From: Pseudomonadales bacterium
GTDB lineage: Bacteria > Pseudomonadota > Gammaproteobacteria > Pseudomonadales > Porticoccaceae
Length of the DNA: 64,000 nucleotides
Assembly: GCA_024234435.1 (NCBI GenBank)
Contig: JACKOF010000001.1
Span: 1,116,001-1,180,000 of the forward strand
Direction: 5' to 3'
The position numbers were made by a program, and so were the translations under genes. Positions 1-11,047 of the stretch are shown one piece after another; the first letter of the stretch is position 1; the number at the start of each line of letters is the position of its first letter. A model generated the notes under the pieces. It was not told where the DNA came from. It did no database searches and saw only the letters and a list, made by a program, of their open reading frames with translations.

Positions 1-2
1 GG

Positions 3-1431
<1,429 letters not shown>

Positions 1432-1454
1432 TACTAGCAGCTACAGGCGGTTTT

Positions 1455-2846
1455 ATGCATTCCCTACCACTGTTTCACCAGCTTCGCGGTCAGCGTTGTG
1501 TCATCGTTGGCGGCGGTGATATTGCGCTTCGAAAATTGCGTATCGTTGCCGAAACCGGGGCAGAGGTTGACGTTGTCGCACCTGATATTGATCCTGAGAT
1601 TGAAAGTTTGGCAGATGAGCACAGCAATATCCGCTGCTCTCGTCAGATATTTGCACCCGAACAACTTGACGGCGCTGTACTGGTTATTGCCGCGACCAAC
1701 GACAAGGGGCTTAATCAACGAGTGTCCCAGCTCTGCCTGAAACGACAGATTCCGGTCAATGTGGTGGACAGCCCTGAGCTGTGCAGCGTGATATTTCCGG
1801 CAATTGTTGATCGCTCGCCGTTGCAGATTGCCATTACCAGTAATGGCAAGGCTCCGGTGCTGGCCAGAATGTTACGTACCCAGCTGGAATCGACGATTCC
1901 GGCTGGGTACGGCAAGCTCGCATCACTGGCTGGACATTTCCGTGAGGCGGTGAAAGATAAATTTAAAAGTGTTAACGAGCGCCGAAAATTCTGGGAAAAA
2001 AATCTGCAGGGTGATATTGCCGAGCTGGTATTCAGCGGGCAGACGGAGGAAGCAGAACTGCGTCTTCGTGAGAGGCTGTCTGCCTCCAGCGATCAGTTGT
2101 GCGGAGAAGTTTATCTGGTGGGTGGCGGTCCGGGTGATCCTGATTTGTTGACATTCAGAGCGCTTCGCCTGATGCAACAGGCTGATATCGTGCTCTATGA
2201 CCGCTTGGTTTCAAAAGAAGTACTCAATCTGGTGCGGCGTGATGCTGATCGTATCTATGTGGGTAAAACCGCGGGAGATCATCCAGTATCCCAGGAAAAT
2301 ATCAACGAAAAACTGGTAGAGTTTGCCAAGGCAGGAAAACGGGTACTTCGTCTGAAGGGTGGCGATCCGTTTATTTTTGGTCGCGGTGGCGAAGAAATCG
2401 CACACTTGTCCGATAATGGCATCCCGTTTCAGGTAGTGCCAGGCATTACTGCGGCATCGGGCTGCGCCAGTTACGCCGGTATTCCCCTGACACATCGTGA
2501 TCACGCCCAGTCAGTCAGGTTTATCACCGGCCATCTGAAAGATGGCTCTTTGAGTTATAACTGGCCGGAGCTCATCGCACCCAATCAGACTCTGGTTTTC
2601 TATATGGGGTTGAGCGGCCTGGAAAATATCTGTCAGCAACTGATTGCACACGGTATGGCAAGCGACACACCAGCAGCACTGATTGAGAAGGGCGCGACGG
2701 TACGCCAACGCGTGTTTGTAGGCAACCTGGAGTCACTGCCGGGCACGGTGCGGGCGGGAGAGGCCAAGGCCCCCACGCTGATTATTGTGGGCACTGTTGT
2801 TTCATTGCGCGACAAACTTGCCTGGTTTGGTGATAAAACACCCTGA
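1455..2846 (+). CDS. cysG: Siroheme synthase (trifunctional)
   Basis: Makes siroheme, the cofactor of sulfite and nitrite reductases, from uroporphyrinogen III. The N-terminal ~210 residues are the precorrin-2 dehydrogenase/ferrochelatase part, with a Rossmann NAD site ([12 protein letters not shown]), a conserved Asp at about residue 105 (NVVDSPE) and the Ser-containing [11 protein letters not shown] loop near residue 129. Residues ~217-460 are the SAM-dependent uroporphyrinogen III methyltransferase, with [12 protein letters not shown], the [18 protein letters not shown] loop and VPGITAASG. At 463 aa it is the normal length of fused CysG. It sits just downstream of serS and fits with cysH nearby in assimilatory sulfate reduction. 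Confidence 0.96.
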   Translation: MHSLPLFHQLRGQRCVIVGGGDIALRKLRIVAETGAEVDVVAPDIDPEIESLADEHSNIRCSRQIFAPEQLDGAVLVIAATNDKGLNQRVSQLCLKRQIPVNVVDSPELCSVIFPAIVDRSPLQIAITSNGKAPVLARMLRTQLESTIPAGYGKLASLAGHFREAVKDKFKSVNERRKFWEKNLQGDIAELVFSGQTEEAELRLRERLSASSDQLCGEVYLVGGGPGDPDLLTFRALRLMQQADIVLYDRLVSKEVLNLVRRDADRIYVGKTAGDHPVSQENINEKLVEFAKAGKRVLRLKGGDPFIFGRGGEEIAHLSDNGIPFQVVPGITAASGCASYAGIPLTHRDHAQSVRFITGHLKDGSLSYNWPELIAPNQTLVFYMGLSGLENICQQLIAHGMASDTPAALIEKGATVRQRVFVGNLESLPGTVRAGEAKAPTLIIVGTVVSLRDKLAWFGDKTP

Positions 2847-2883
2847 ATAGCGATAAAGCTTGCTGTTTTTTGACGGTATTTTA

Positions 2884-4242
2884 ATGAACTACGATTATGA
2901 CTTATTTGTGATTGGCGCAGGCTCAGGCGGCGTAAGAACTGCCAGAATGAGTGCTCAGTACGGTGCCAGAGTGGCTGTTGCCGAAGAGCAGTATCTCGGT
3001 GGCACTTGCGTCAATGTTGGCTGTGTGCCAAAAAAACTGTTTACCTATGCGGCTGCATTTTCAGAGGAATGCCGTGCAGCACGGGGGTTTGGCTGGAATT
3101 CTGGTTCCCCGACTTTCGATTGGCCTACCCTGATAAAAAATAAAAATGCAGAAATAGAGCGCCTTAACGACATCTATCTTGGCTTGTTGAAAAAAGCCGG
3201 GGTTGATCTATTGAATGGCCGGGCGACGATTGTTGATGCCCACACGCTGGAAGTAAATGGGCAACATTATACGGCTGACAAGATTCTAGTTGCGGTGGGT
3301 GGCACACCTTTTGTTCCGGATTTTCCGGGCAGTGAACATGCAATAACTTCTAATGAAGCTTTTTATCTGGAAGCACTACCCGAACGTATTATTGTTGTTG
3401 GTGGCGGTTATATTGCCGTTGAGTTTGCCGGTATTTTTAACGGCCTAGGTGTTGAAACTCATCTGGTTTATCGAGGACCTCTTTTTCTGCGTGGGTTTGA
3501 CACAACTCTCCGTAAAAGCCTTGAAGAAAATTATAAAAAACAAGGCATTACGCTTCACTTTTCAACTGAAATCGAGTCTTTGGAAAGCTGTCTTGATGGC
3601 CAAATCAAAGCACAGTTGAGTGATGGTAGCGGTCTGAAAGTGGGGCAGGTAATGTATGCCACCGGACGTATTCCTAATACAAGAAACCTGGGCCTGGAAA
3701 ACACGACAGTGAAAACAACCTCAAATGGCTCGATTGTGGTCAATGAACACTTTCAAAGTACCGAATCAAATATCTACGCACTGGGCGATGTGATAGACCG
3801 GATTGCATTGACGCCAGTAGCCATTGCAGAAGGCATGGTGTTATCCGCTAACCTTTACAATAATCAATCGTTAACGATGGATTACGACAACATTCCAAGT
3901 GCGGTTTTTAGTCACCCTCACATTGGTACGGTTGGACTAACGGAAGAGCAGGCCAGAGAACAGTACGGTGACGACATTGCCGTGTTTGAGAGCAACTTCA
4001 AGCCAATGAAAGAAACTCTTGGCGGAGGGCATGAGCGGATTGTCATGAAGCTGATTGTGGATAAGAACACGGATCGTGTTATCGGTTGCCATATGCTGGG
4101 GGATCACGCCGGAGAAGTGATTCAGGGGTTGGCGGTAGCCATGAAAGCCGGAGCCACAAAAGCAGATTTTGATCATACCATTGGTATTCATCCAACTGCT
4201 GCGGAAGAGTTCGTCACTCTGCGTACGCCTAATCAGAATTAG
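2884..4242 (+). CDS. gor: Glutathione-disulfide reductase
   Basis: FAD- and NADPH-dependent reductase that regenerates glutathione from its disulfide. The start is placed at MNYDYDLF because the FAD Rossmann motif ([13 protein letters not shown]) follows at once; an upstream in-frame start at 2860 would add eight atypical residues. The redox-active pair is [13 protein letters not shown] (Cys42 and Cys47). The NADPH-binding motif [11 protein letters not shown] is followed by VYRG, whose Arg suits NADPH over NADH. The C-terminal [10 protein letters not shown] supplies the catalytic His-Glu. The length is 452 aa, normal for the family. It sits between cysG and convergent cysH in a sulfur/thiol neighbourhood. 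Confidence 0.93.
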   Translation: MNYDYDLFVIGAGSGGVRTARMSAQYGARVAVAEEQYLGGTCVNVGCVPKKLFTYAAAFSEECRAARGFGWNSGSPTFDWPTLIKNKNAEIERLNDIYLGLLKKAGVDLLNGRATIVDAHTLEVNGQHYTADKILVAVGGTPFVPDFPGSEHAITSNEAFYLEALPERIIVVGGGYIAVEFAGIFNGLGVETHLVYRGPLFLRGFDTTLRKSLEENYKKQGITLHFSTEIESLESCLDGQIKAQLSDGSGLKVGQVMYATGRIPNTRNLGLENTTVKTTSNGSIVVNEHFQSTESNIYALGDVIDRIALTPVAIAEGMVLSANLYNNQSLTMDYDNIPSAVFSHPHIGTVGLTEEQAREQYGDDIAVFESNFKPMKETLGGGHERIVMKLIVDKNTDRVIGCHMLGDHAGEVIQGLAVAMKAGATKADFDHTIGIHPTAAEEFVTLRTPNQN

Positions 4243-4268
4243 GCAACCGCTAAAAATTCAGTGCACGA

Positions 4269-4291
4269 CCGGTTTTGTGCCGTAAAACCGG
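4269..4291. repeat. Inverted repeat between convergent gor and cysH
   Basis: Perfect 8-bp arms (CCGGTTTT / AAAACCGG) enclose a 7-nt loop, 27 nt after the gor stop and before the convergent cysH end. It could act as a transcription barrier for either gene. Neither strand shows a clear T-run after the hairpin, so a classical intrinsic terminator is doubtful. Confidence 0.4.
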
Positions 4292-4358
4292 CATCGACAG
4301 CCGGATTTTCAGGGTTGGCGTTATATCTTTGCTTTATAAACTGACTGGCCGGTTGATT

Positions 4359-5132
4359 TTAGATGGCGGCAGAAAAATCGTGCAGTCCGCACTCGCGTGT
4401 AAGGCCGAAGAAACGGGTTTCTTCTTCTGTCATACCGGGCTCCCATTTACGGGTGGTATGGGTATCGCCAATAGAAGTGTAACCTTGCTCCCATAGCGGG
4501 TGATAAGGCAAATCGTGCTTTTCAAGATAGCTGTGAACATCGCGATTATGCCAGTCCAGGATAGGGTAAACCTTGAACACGGGCTTATTGAGACCTGCAA
4601 TATGGTAGTGCTCAACAAAAGGTTTTTTCGCTCGAGATTCCGCCTGTTGCCTGCGCAAACCGCTGAACCAGGTACCTGCATGCAGCTCATTAAAGGCACG
4701 GGCCATCGGCTCCACCTTGTTCATGCGGTTGTACTCTTTGATTCCGGCTTCCCCTTTTTCCCACAGACGACCGTATCGGGCTTCCTGCCAGGCCGGGCTT
4801 AGGGGTGAGCGATAGATTTGCAGATTAAGATCCAATCGCTCATTAAGCTGATCAATAAATTGATAGGTTTCAGGAAAAAGGTAACCGGTGTCCGTCAAAA
4901 CTACAGGGATGTCAGGCTTTTGGGATACCAGCATATGCAGCATCACAGCAGCCTGAATACCAAAACTGGAAGAGAGAACGGCTGTCGCCGGAAAATGCTC
5001 CAGCGCCCAGGCAGTACGGTCTTCTGCAGACAGTTGCTCCAGTGTGGTATTGATGTCGCCAATCGAGTCGCGCATGCTTTCATCGTGTTGATGATCTGGA
5101 TTGGCCGCTGTTAAAACACTTGCTACGGTCAT
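4359..5132 (-). CDS. cysH: Phosphoadenylyl-sulfate (PAPS) reductase
   Basis: Reduces PAPS to sulfite with thioredoxin in assimilatory sulfate reduction, in the cytoplasm. The nucleotide-binding core shows the PP-loop-like [12 protein letters not shown] and the conserved [14 protein letters not shown]. The C-terminus carries the catalytic-cysteine motif ECGLH ([13 protein letters not shown]). The extra Cys pairs that bind the 4Fe-4S cluster of plant/Pseudomonas-type APS reductases are absent, which favours PAPS as substrate. At 257 aa it is slightly longer than the E. coli enzyme because of an N-terminal extension. It converges on gor. cysG nearby makes the siroheme needed by the next enzyme, sulfite reductase, which is not in the window. 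Confidence 0.92.
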   Translation of the reverse strand: MTVASVLTAANPDHQHDESMRDSIGDINTTLEQLSAEDRTAWALEHFPATAVLSSSFGIQAAVMLHMLVSQKPDIPVVLTDTGYLFPETYQFIDQLNERLDLNLQIYRSPLSPAWQEARYGRLWEKGEAGIKEYNRMNKVEPMARAFNELHAGTWFSGLRRQQAESRAKKPFVEHYHIAGLNKPVFKVYPILDWHNRDVHSYLEKHDLPYHPLWEQGYTSIGDTHTTRKWEPGMTEEETRFFGLTRECGLHDFSAAI

Positions 5133-5291
5133 TACTATTCTTATTCCTGTTAAATCAGTTTCCTGAGTGCAGGGATATCAGAGCATATGTTAAGCCTGAT
5201 ATATTCCGACAGGCTGCAATTTATCCATATTTCGTAAAGATTGAAAAGAATAGTTTTTTATATCTTTATGCAAAAAAAAACCATCAATGAT

Positions 5292-6209
5292 TTAAAGGTC
5301 TGCCCCTTCTTTAACGGGGTTAGGCTCTGGGATTCTTGATGGCCCTGACCGACCCAGTTGACGATTAATAAAATCACTAGCCGAACGCAGTTTATCGGGA
5401 TGAATCCCGTGGGTTATCTTCATTTCATCGAGCATTGAAACAACGTCTTCTGTCGCGACATTTCCGGCAGCACCTGGTGCGAAAGGGCAGCCACCGAGCC
5501 CGGATACCGAGCTGTCAATAACTGCAACGCCCAGATCAAGAGCAACTCGGATATTGCTCAGGGCATTGCCGTATGTGTCGTGGCAGTGGACGGCCAGGCA
5601 ATGGACATCTACCCGCTGTTTTACAGCCTGGATAACTTTGAATATGGCATCGGGAGAGCCTGTCCCGATGGTGTCCGCCAATGAAATCTCATAACAGCCC
5701 ATCTCGAAAAGAAGCAAAGCCAGCTCGGCAACCTTGTCCGGATTGACGTTCTCACCATAAGGGCAGCCAGCAATACAGGAAAGATAACCTCGAACAGGAA
5801 TGTTATCTGCTTTCGCCGCTTCCATGACGGGTAAAAACCGTGTCATGCTTTCATTGATTGAGCAGTTAATATTCTTTTTACTGAAACTTTCTGATGCTGC
5901 GGCAAAAACAGCCACTTCGCTTGCACCTGCAGTGACAGCTTGTTGATAGCCTTGAAGGTTGGGTGTCAAAACAGATAGCGTAATATCTGCTTGCCGATGC
6001 AAATGCCGTAGAACTTCATCAGTTTCAGCCATTTGTGGCACCCATTTCGGGTTGACAAAACTGCCTGCTTCTATGTGTTTGAGCCCGGCTTGCGAGAGCA
6101 AATTAATCAGCTCGGCGCGGACCTTTGCGTCAAGAATGATTTTTTCATTCTGCAACCCGTCGCGTGGGCCTACTTCGACTATTTTGACATTTTTGGGAAA
6201 AGCATTCAT
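5292..6209 (-). CDS. mvaB: Hydroxymethylglutaryl-CoA lyase
   Basis: Cleaves HMG-CoA to acetyl-CoA and acetoacetate, the last step of leucine catabolism. It is a TIM-barrel enzyme of the HMGL-like/DRE family. The N-terminal strand reads VEVGPRDGLQNEK (catalytic Arg-Asp), metal-binding His residues are seen in AVHCHDTYGNALSN, and the signature loop SVSGLGGCPFAPGAAGN contains the catalytic Cys. The 305-aa length is typical. Here it stands alone: the usual liu partners (isovaleryl-CoA dehydrogenase, methylcrotonyl-CoA carboxylase) are not adjacent. etfBA/etfQO, which take electrons from acyl-CoA dehydrogenases, lie 12 kb away. Confidence 0.93.
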   Translation of the reverse strand: MNAFPKNVKIVEVGPRDGLQNEKIILDAKVRAELINLLSQAGLKHIEAGSFVNPKWVPQMAETDEVLRHLHRQADITLSVLTPNLQGYQQAVTAGASEVAVFAAASESFSKKNINCSINESMTRFLPVMEAAKADNIPVRGYLSCIAGCPYGENVNPDKVAELALLLFEMGCYEISLADTIGTGSPDAIFKVIQAVKQRVDVHCLAVHCHDTYGNALSNIRVALDLGVAVIDSSVSGLGGCPFAPGAAGNVATEDVVSMLDEMKITHGIHPDKLRSASDFINRQLGRSGPSRIPEPNPVKEGADL

Positions 6210-6400
6210 TGGTTACCATAATCGTGAGGCCCCGAAGATAAATCGACACAGTCTTCGGCTGTTTTCGTGCGATTTTATTCACTAATGCCAGTTTAACATC
6301 ATATTTACTGTTAAAAGAGAGATTCCTGGCATGCCTTGCTGATGTCGTTTGGATATCCCGGTTTTTGATGGAACCGAGGCGAGGGGGTTCTTAAAATCGT

Positions 6401-6436
6401 ATATCGGGCAGAGGGCTGCTACCCCCTGCCCGTATA
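6401..6436 (-). terminator. Hairpin downstream of the DUF4282 gene
   Basis: A long imperfect hairpin with CGGGCAG / CTGCCCG arms, extended by TATA-type ends, overlapping or just past the stop of the minus-strand DUF4282 gene. On the minus strand it is followed by a short CGATTTT. This is a plausible but weak intrinsic terminator. Confidence 0.45.
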
Positions 6437-6440
6437 TTCT

Positions 6441-6707
6441 CTAGAGAGGGTTTTGCTTTTTACTGATATCCTGCAGCGCTTCATTCATCTTGAACAGGAC
6501 AATAAGCAGCTCGCACCAAATTCTTGCACCAACAGCGCCGGCCACAGCGTAGATGATTCCCATAATAAACTTGCCAAAAGTGAACCCTTCATACCCGTTA
6601 AACATTGAAGCGATGCCTCCAATGACTGCTGATAACAATAGCAGCCAGTAAACAAAAGTAATGATTTTAGGGGTAAGCATACTGTCAAAGCCCAATATAT
6701 CCTTCAT
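6441..6707 (-). CDS. DUF4282 small membrane protein
   Basis: An 88-aa protein with two predicted transmembrane helices (residues ~14-37 and ~45-70), then a short charged C-terminus (MNEALQDISKKQ). The arrangement, beginning FDSMLTPKIITFVYW and ending WCELLIVLFKMNEAL, matches the DUF4282 family of uncharacterised bacterial inner-membrane proteins. A strong ribosome site (AAGGAGATA) precedes the start codon by five bases, so the gene is real despite its size. It is monocistronic between mvaB and the htpG control region. No function is assigned. Confidence 0.8.
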   Translation of the reverse strand: MKDILGFDSMLTPKIITFVYWLLLLSAVIGGIASMFNGYEGFTFGKFIMGIIYAVAGAVGARIWCELLIVLFKMNEALQDISKKQNPL

Positions 6708-6935
6708 ATTATCTCCTTATTTCTTGTTAAGGCGGAGCAGTCATCAATGACACAAGCTGTGTTTTGATCGCTGTTCAGCCAGGGGCAGTTAAATTACGTG
6801 TCGCAGTCATTAGCAGCGCCTGCTGCAAGCACGAATTCCAGTATAGACGAAATACCACAAGGTCACTAAGGACGGCTTTTGGCCGGTGTTATCACTGTAG
6901 CAGGCGACTATTCGCTAAAAACCCGCGAGTAACTA
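6708..6935. other. Intergenic stretch upstream of htpG
   Basis: Non-coding stretch between the divergent DUF4282 gene and the htpG promoter. I see no convincing ORF with a ribosome site, no tRNA and no strong hairpin here. It presumably holds the minus-strand promoter of the DUF4282 gene and any upstream control of htpG. Confidence 0.5.
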
Positions 6936-6962
6936 TTGAAATTACACGAACTGCCCCCAGAT
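6936..6962 (+). promoter_or_regulatory. Sigma-32-like heat-shock promoter of htpG
   Basis: TTGAAA at 6936-6941 and CCCCAGAT at 6955-6962 are separated by 13 nt. This closely fits the established RpoH consensus (CTTGAAA, 13-15 nt, CCCCATnT). Transcription would start near 6970, giving a leader of about 68 nt to the htpG ATG at 7038. It also argues against the upstream in-frame start at 6936, which would lie inside this promoter. Confidence 0.75.
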
Positions 6963-7037
6963 TGCTTTCCTACTAACTTCCATTCAATCAGATCTATTGC
7001 ACTATCTATTTATTGCACTGACAAGGTACTTAGCACT

Positions 7038-8954
7038 ATGACGACAGAAACAATGGGCTTTCAAACAGAAGCCAAGCAACTTCTGCATTTGATGATTCAC
7101 TCTCTCTACAGTAATAAGGAAATTTTTCTTAGAGAGCTGATATCCAACGCATCTGATGCCGTAGACAAACTGCGTTTCGAAAGCCTTAAATCGGCGAATC
7201 TGCTGGAGAATGATACTGACCTGAAAATCCGCATTGATGTGGATGAAGAAAACAAAACAATCACAATCAGCGACAATGGAATAGGTATGTCTCGCCAGGA
7301 GGTGATTGATAACCTCGGTACCATTGCCAAGTCTGGCACCGCTCAGTTTATGAAAAATCTGACTGGCGACGAGAAAAAAGATTCACAAATGATAGGTCAG
7401 TTCGGTGTTGGTTTTTATTCAGCTTATATCGTTGCAGACAAGGTTGTGGTGGAGTCTCGACGTGCAGGCTTGAAACCCGATGAGGCTGTGCGCTGGACCA
7501 ACTCTGGTGAGGCGGATTTTACTGTTGAAGATATAGAACGTGAGCAAAGGGGAACCAGTATTATCCTGCATGTCCGCGAAGAAGAATCCGATTTTGTCAG
7601 CCCCTGGCGTCTGCGCAACATCGTGCAGAAATACTCGGATCATATTGCGGTCCCTGTAGAAATGTTAAAGCAAGAGACTGCTGCCGCTCAGACTGAAGAG
7701 GGTGAAGATAACAAAGCGGAAGAGGCTGCACCGGGATACGAAGCGATAAACTCCGCCACTGCATTGTGGACGCGCAGTCGTTCTGATATCAGCGATGATG
7801 AATATAAAGAATTCTACCGCCATGTCTCTCACGATTTTGCCGAACCATTGAGCTGGAGCCATAACCGTGTAGAAGGTAAGTTGGATTACACCAGTCTCCT
7901 GTATATTCCCTCTCAGGCACCATTTGATTTATATAATCGCGAGGGCGCTCGCGGCCTCAAACTTTATGTGCAGCGCACTTTCATTATGGATGATGCGGAA
8001 CAATTCCTGCCCCTGTACTTGCGGTTTATCAAAGGTGTCGTGGATTGCAACGATCTGCCCTTGAACGTGTCTCGAGAAATTTTGCAAAGCAACTCAACTG
8101 TCGACAGTATTCGTTCAGCGCTGGTTAAGCGCGTGCTGGGCAGCCTGGAGTCAATGGCAAAATCGGAGCCCGGTAACTATGCCACTTTCTGGAAAACCTT
8201 CGGTTCCGTGCTTAAAGAAGGTGTTGGTGAAGATTTCGCCAATCGCGAAAAAGTGGGTGGTCTGCTACGCTTTAACAGTACCAGCGAAGGCAGTGAAGGC
8301 GAAGATGTTTCGCTGGCTGACTATATTGCCCGCATGAAAGAAGGGCAGGAAAAAATTTACTTCCTGCTCGGAGAAAACCTCAATAGTGCCCGCAATAGTG
8401 CCTATCTTGAAGTCTTCAAAAAGAACGGCGTGGAAGTACTGCTGTTGTGTGATCGCATTGATGAGTGGATGATTTCCAATCTGCGTGAATTTGATGGCAA
8501 GCAGTTACAGGATATTTCCAAAGGTGAACTGGATGAAGCACTGTTTTCCGATACATCGCAGGGCGACTCGAGTGATAAGGAAGCATCTACAGAATTAACT
8601 GGCCGCCTGAAAGAGTTGATTGGCGACAAGGTAGAAGCGGTCAGGGCAACCCGCCGTCTGACAGATTCTCCGGCCTGTCTGGTATACGGTGACAACGATA
8701 TTGGTATTCAGATGCGTCAGATTCTTGAGGCCTCGGGCCAAAAAGTACCAGTAAACAAGCCCACGCTGGAGGTCAATCTATCGCATCCATTATTGCAGCG
8801 GCTTGAAACAGTTGATGCCGCATCTGACTCTACTGATCTGGCAGAGTTGCTCTATGATCAGGCCGTACTGTCTGCCGGAGAACAACTGGAAAACCCAGCC
8901 ATGTTTGTTCAACGCCTGAACAAGCTGCTGTTTACCGAGCAGCAGAAAGCCTGA
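7038..8954 (+). CDS. htpG: Molecular chaperone HtpG (Hsp90)
   Basis: Cytosolic Hsp90 ATPase chaperone. The N-terminal GHKL ATPase domain (to ~residue 220) has [16 protein letters not shown] (Mg/ATP Asn), [11 protein letters not shown] and [12 protein letters not shown] middle domain follows, with the catalytic Arg loop SREILQSN, and then the C-terminal dimerisation domain. A short acidic charged linker ([13 protein letters not shown]) joins the first two, as usual. The start at [16 protein letters not shown] gives 638 aa, near E. coli's 624. The open frame extends upstream to 6936, but that region is the heat-shock promoter. Expression is probably RpoH-dependent. Confidence 0.97.
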   Translation: MTTETMGFQTEAKQLLHLMIHSLYSNKEIFLRELISNASDAVDKLRFESLKSANLLENDTDLKIRIDVDEENKTITISDNGIGMSRQEVIDNLGTIAKSGTAQFMKNLTGDEKKDSQMIGQFGVGFYSAYIVADKVVVESRRAGLKPDEAVRWTNSGEADFTVEDIEREQRGTSIILHVREEESDFVSPWRLRNIVQKYSDHIAVPVEMLKQETAAAQTEEGEDNKAEEAAPGYEAINSATALWTRSRSDISDDEYKEFYRHVSHDFAEPLSWSHNRVEGKLDYTSLLYIPSQAPFDLYNREGARGLKLYVQRTFIMDDAEQFLPLYLRFIKGVVDCNDLPLNVSREILQSNSTVDSIRSALVKRVLGSLESMAKSEPGNYATFWKTFGSVLKEGVGEDFANREKVGGLLRFNSTSEGSEGEDVSLADYIARMKEGQEKIYFLLGENLNSARNSAYLEVFKKNGVEVLLLCDRIDEWMISNLREFDGKQLQDISKGELDEALFSDTSQGDSSDKEASTELTGRLKELIGDKVEAVRATRRLTDSPACLVYGDNDIGIQMRQILEASGQKVPVNKPTLEVNLSHPLLQRLETVDAASDSTDLAELLYDQAVLSAGEQLENPAMFVQRLNKLLFTEQQKA

Positions 8955-9061
8955 GCGATACGCTCTGTGCCATAGCCATGGCGCTGCTGGTGGTTCTATA
9001 ATCTTCGGTAGCGCAGCATGGCTTTGGTTCAGAAATGGCATACAGGGTTGGCAGAAAGATT

Positions 9062-10078
9062 ATGGCAGTAGAACATCGAGTGGCCGTTCTGGGCGGCGGC
9101 AGTTTTGGTACCGCAATCGCCAATCTGGTTGCCGCAAATAATTCCAGTGTTATTTTGTGGATGCGTGATCCAGAGAATGCTGAACGCTGTCTGCAAACCC
9201 GCGAAAACAGCCTTTATCTGCCGGGTGTGACTCTCAACAGCCATTTGGAAATTACGGCCGATTTAGCCACGGCACTGACGGGTGCAGATATTGTATTCTT
9301 CTCTGTCCCCAGTAAGGCCTATCGCCCACTTGCCCGTCAGTCGTCACAGTACCTGGCCGGACATACACTGGTTATCAGCGCCGCAAAGGGCATTGAGAGT
9401 GAAACCTGCAAATTGATGACCGAAATTCTTCACGAAGAGCTGCCGAAGACCCGAATCGGCCTGATCAGCGGCCCGAATCTTGCGCGAGAAATTGCGCAGC
9501 AGCAAATTACGGCGACAGTTGTTGCCAGCAAGGATTCCGAGCTCTGTTCGGAGATTCAGCATCTGCTAAGCTGCCCGTATTTCCGGGTCTATGCCAGCCA
9601 CGACCCCTTTGGAGTAGAGTTGGCAGGAACACTGAAAAATATTTACGCTATCATTGCCGGAATTGCAGCAGCAATGAATATGGGCCAGAACACGATCAGC
9701 GTGTTGATTACTCGCAGTCTCGCTGAAATGAGCCGTTACGCCGCTAAGTTGGGGGCGAATCCGATGACATTTTTGGGGCTTGGAGGGGTAGGCGACTTAT
9801 TCGTCAGTTGTACTTCACCGCTTAGTCGCAACTATCAGATAGGCTATGCATTAGGTCAGGGCTTAACTCTGGAGCAGGCCATCGAGCAAGTAGGGCAAGT
9901 GGCTGAAGGCGTCAACACCACTCGAATAATCAAAGCCAGGGCCGAGCAGCTGGGCATCTATATGCCGCTGGTAAATGCTTTGTATAACACGATGTTTGAG
10001 GGGAAATCGATCAAAGCGGTTTTGCACGACTTGATGTTGGCAGAACAAACTAACGATGTAGAGTTTATTGCCGGATAA
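9062..10078 (+). CDS. gpsA: Glycerol-3-phosphate dehydrogenase [NAD(P)+]
   Basis: Reduces dihydroxyacetone phosphate to sn-glycerol-3-phosphate for phospholipid synthesis. The Rossmann motif VLGGGSFGTAIANLVA is at the N-terminus, VISAAKGIE and GPNLAREI follow, and the catalytic Lys lies in GTLKNIYAIIAG. The start is set at MAVEHRVAVLGGG, giving 338 aa like the E. coli protein; an in-frame ATG at 9035 would add nine residues. It heads an apparent operon with the DUF4389 gene (18-nt gap), sixA and a hydrolase. The gpsA-DUF4389-sixA order is also seen in Pseudomonas. Confidence 0.95.
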   Translation: MAVEHRVAVLGGGSFGTAIANLVAANNSSVILWMRDPENAERCLQTRENSLYLPGVTLNSHLEITADLATALTGADIVFFSVPSKAYRPLARQSSQYLAGHTLVISAAKGIESETCKLMTEILHEELPKTRIGLISGPNLAREIAQQQITATVVASKDSELCSEIQHLLSCPYFRVYASHDPFGVELAGTLKNIYAIIAGIAAAMNMGQNTISVLITRSLAEMSRYAAKLGANPMTFLGLGGVGDLFVSCTSPLSRNYQIGYALGQGLTLEQAIEQVGQVAEGVNTTRIIKARAEQLGIYMPLVNALYNTMFEGKSIKAVLHDLMLAEQTNDVEFIAG

Positions 10079-10096
10079 CAGGCGGGAGGTTTTACC

Positions 10097-10588
10097 ATGG
10101 AACAGAATACAAAAACCAATATAACCAATATCGACACCTGGATCAGATTGCTATATATGATTCTCTTTGGGTTGCTTCTGGCTGTTGCCAGGATGGTAAT
10201 CTGGGTCGTTGCCATTTTGCAGTTTTTAATGGTACTTATTGCCGGGCAAGACAATAACAATCTCAGAAACCTGGGGCAGGGGGTTGCAAAATGGTCACTA
10301 CAAGCCTTGTTGTACCTGACATTTAATAGCGACGAAAAACCCTTTCCATTTTCAGACTGGCCAGAGATTGATGAAAAAGCACAGCCGGAAATTATTGTCG
10401 CGACGGAGACCGCTGGAAAAGCAGACGATATTCCTACCTTCACGGCTGCCACATCAGTAGAAAAACCGGTTGAGGGTAAAATAGTAGACGTCGATGAAAC
10501 TGCTGAAAGCTCAGATAAAACAAATGGCGCCAATACCGAAGCTGATAATGATGCAGATGGTGGTGATAACAGTAGTGATAAGCGCTAG
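10097..10588 (+). CDS. DUF4389 membrane protein
   Basis: A 163-aa protein of unknown function. Residues ~10-55 form two closely spaced hydrophobic helices (LYMILFGLLLAVARMVIW and VVAILQFLMVLIAG), followed by the conserved GQGVAKWSLQALLYLTF stretch and FPFSDWP, which together define DUF4389. The last ~70 residues are an acidic, low-complexity tail rich in Asp, Glu, Thr and Ala, probably disordered. A strong ribosome site (GGGAGG) precedes the ATG. It lies between gpsA and sixA, three bases from the sixA start, so it is co-transcribed with them. Confidence 0.85.
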   Translation: MEQNTKTNITNIDTWIRLLYMILFGLLLAVARMVIWVVAILQFLMVLIAGQDNNNLRNLGQGVAKWSLQALLYLTFNSDEKPFPFSDWPEIDEKAQPEIIVATETAGKADDIPTFTAATSVEKPVEGKIVDVDETAESSDKTNGANTEADNDADGGDNSSDKR

Positions 10589-10591
10589 CCC

Positions 10592-11047
10592 GTGCAGCTC
10601 TACATTCTTCGTCACGGTGATGCCCCCTATAACGCGCTGAAACGGGAGCGCTGCCTATCTGCTGTCGGTCGTACCGAGACGCTGCGTATTGCGGAGCGCC
10701 ACGCTACCGAATTGGCAGCCGTTCCTCTGATTGTTTGCAGTCCTGTTCGCAGAGCGCGAGAAACACTTGCAGTGTTAGAACAATCGCTTCCTGTTAGTGC
10801 TGAGGTGCTGTTTCATGATTGCCTCCGCTCGGAAAGCCGTATTCAGGCAGTGGAGGCGTTTATGGATAACCTGAACGCTGATGTCGTCCTTTTTGTCAGT
10901 CATCAGCCACTGGTTGGTCAAATGTTGAACTATCTGACAGACCAGCAGAGTGCGGGTATGGCTATGGGTACAAGCTGTCTGGCGCACCTTGATTTGATTG
11001 CTTTCGGCCGGGGTTGCGCCTCCCTGCGATGGCTGGATTGCCCATAA
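10592..11047 (+). CDS. sixA: Phosphohistidine phosphatase SixA
   Basis: Histidine phosphatase superfamily protein that removes phosphate from phosphohistidines, known in E. coli from the ArcB phosphorelay and the nitrogen phosphotransferase system. The N-terminal YILRHGDAPY holds the catalytic RHG, SPVRRARETL a second Arg, and VSHQPLVGQM the second conserved His. The start codon is GTG, three bases after the DUF4389 stop. The 151-aa length is typical of SixA. Its stop codon overlaps the ATG of the next gene by one base, indicating translational coupling. Confidence 0.9.
   Translation: MQLYILRHGDAPYNALKRERCLSAVGRTETLRIAERHATELAAVPLIVCSPVRRARETLAVLEQSLPVSAEVLFHDCLRSESRIQAVEAFMDNLNADVVLFVSHQPLVGQMLNYLTDQQSAGMAMGTSCLAHLDLIAFGRGCASLRWLDCP

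Noticed and set aside
4359..5132. CysH as an APS reductase (4Fe-4S type)
   Set aside because: The paired cysteines that ligate the iron-sulfur cluster are absent; only the ECGLH cysteine is present, as in PAPS reductases.
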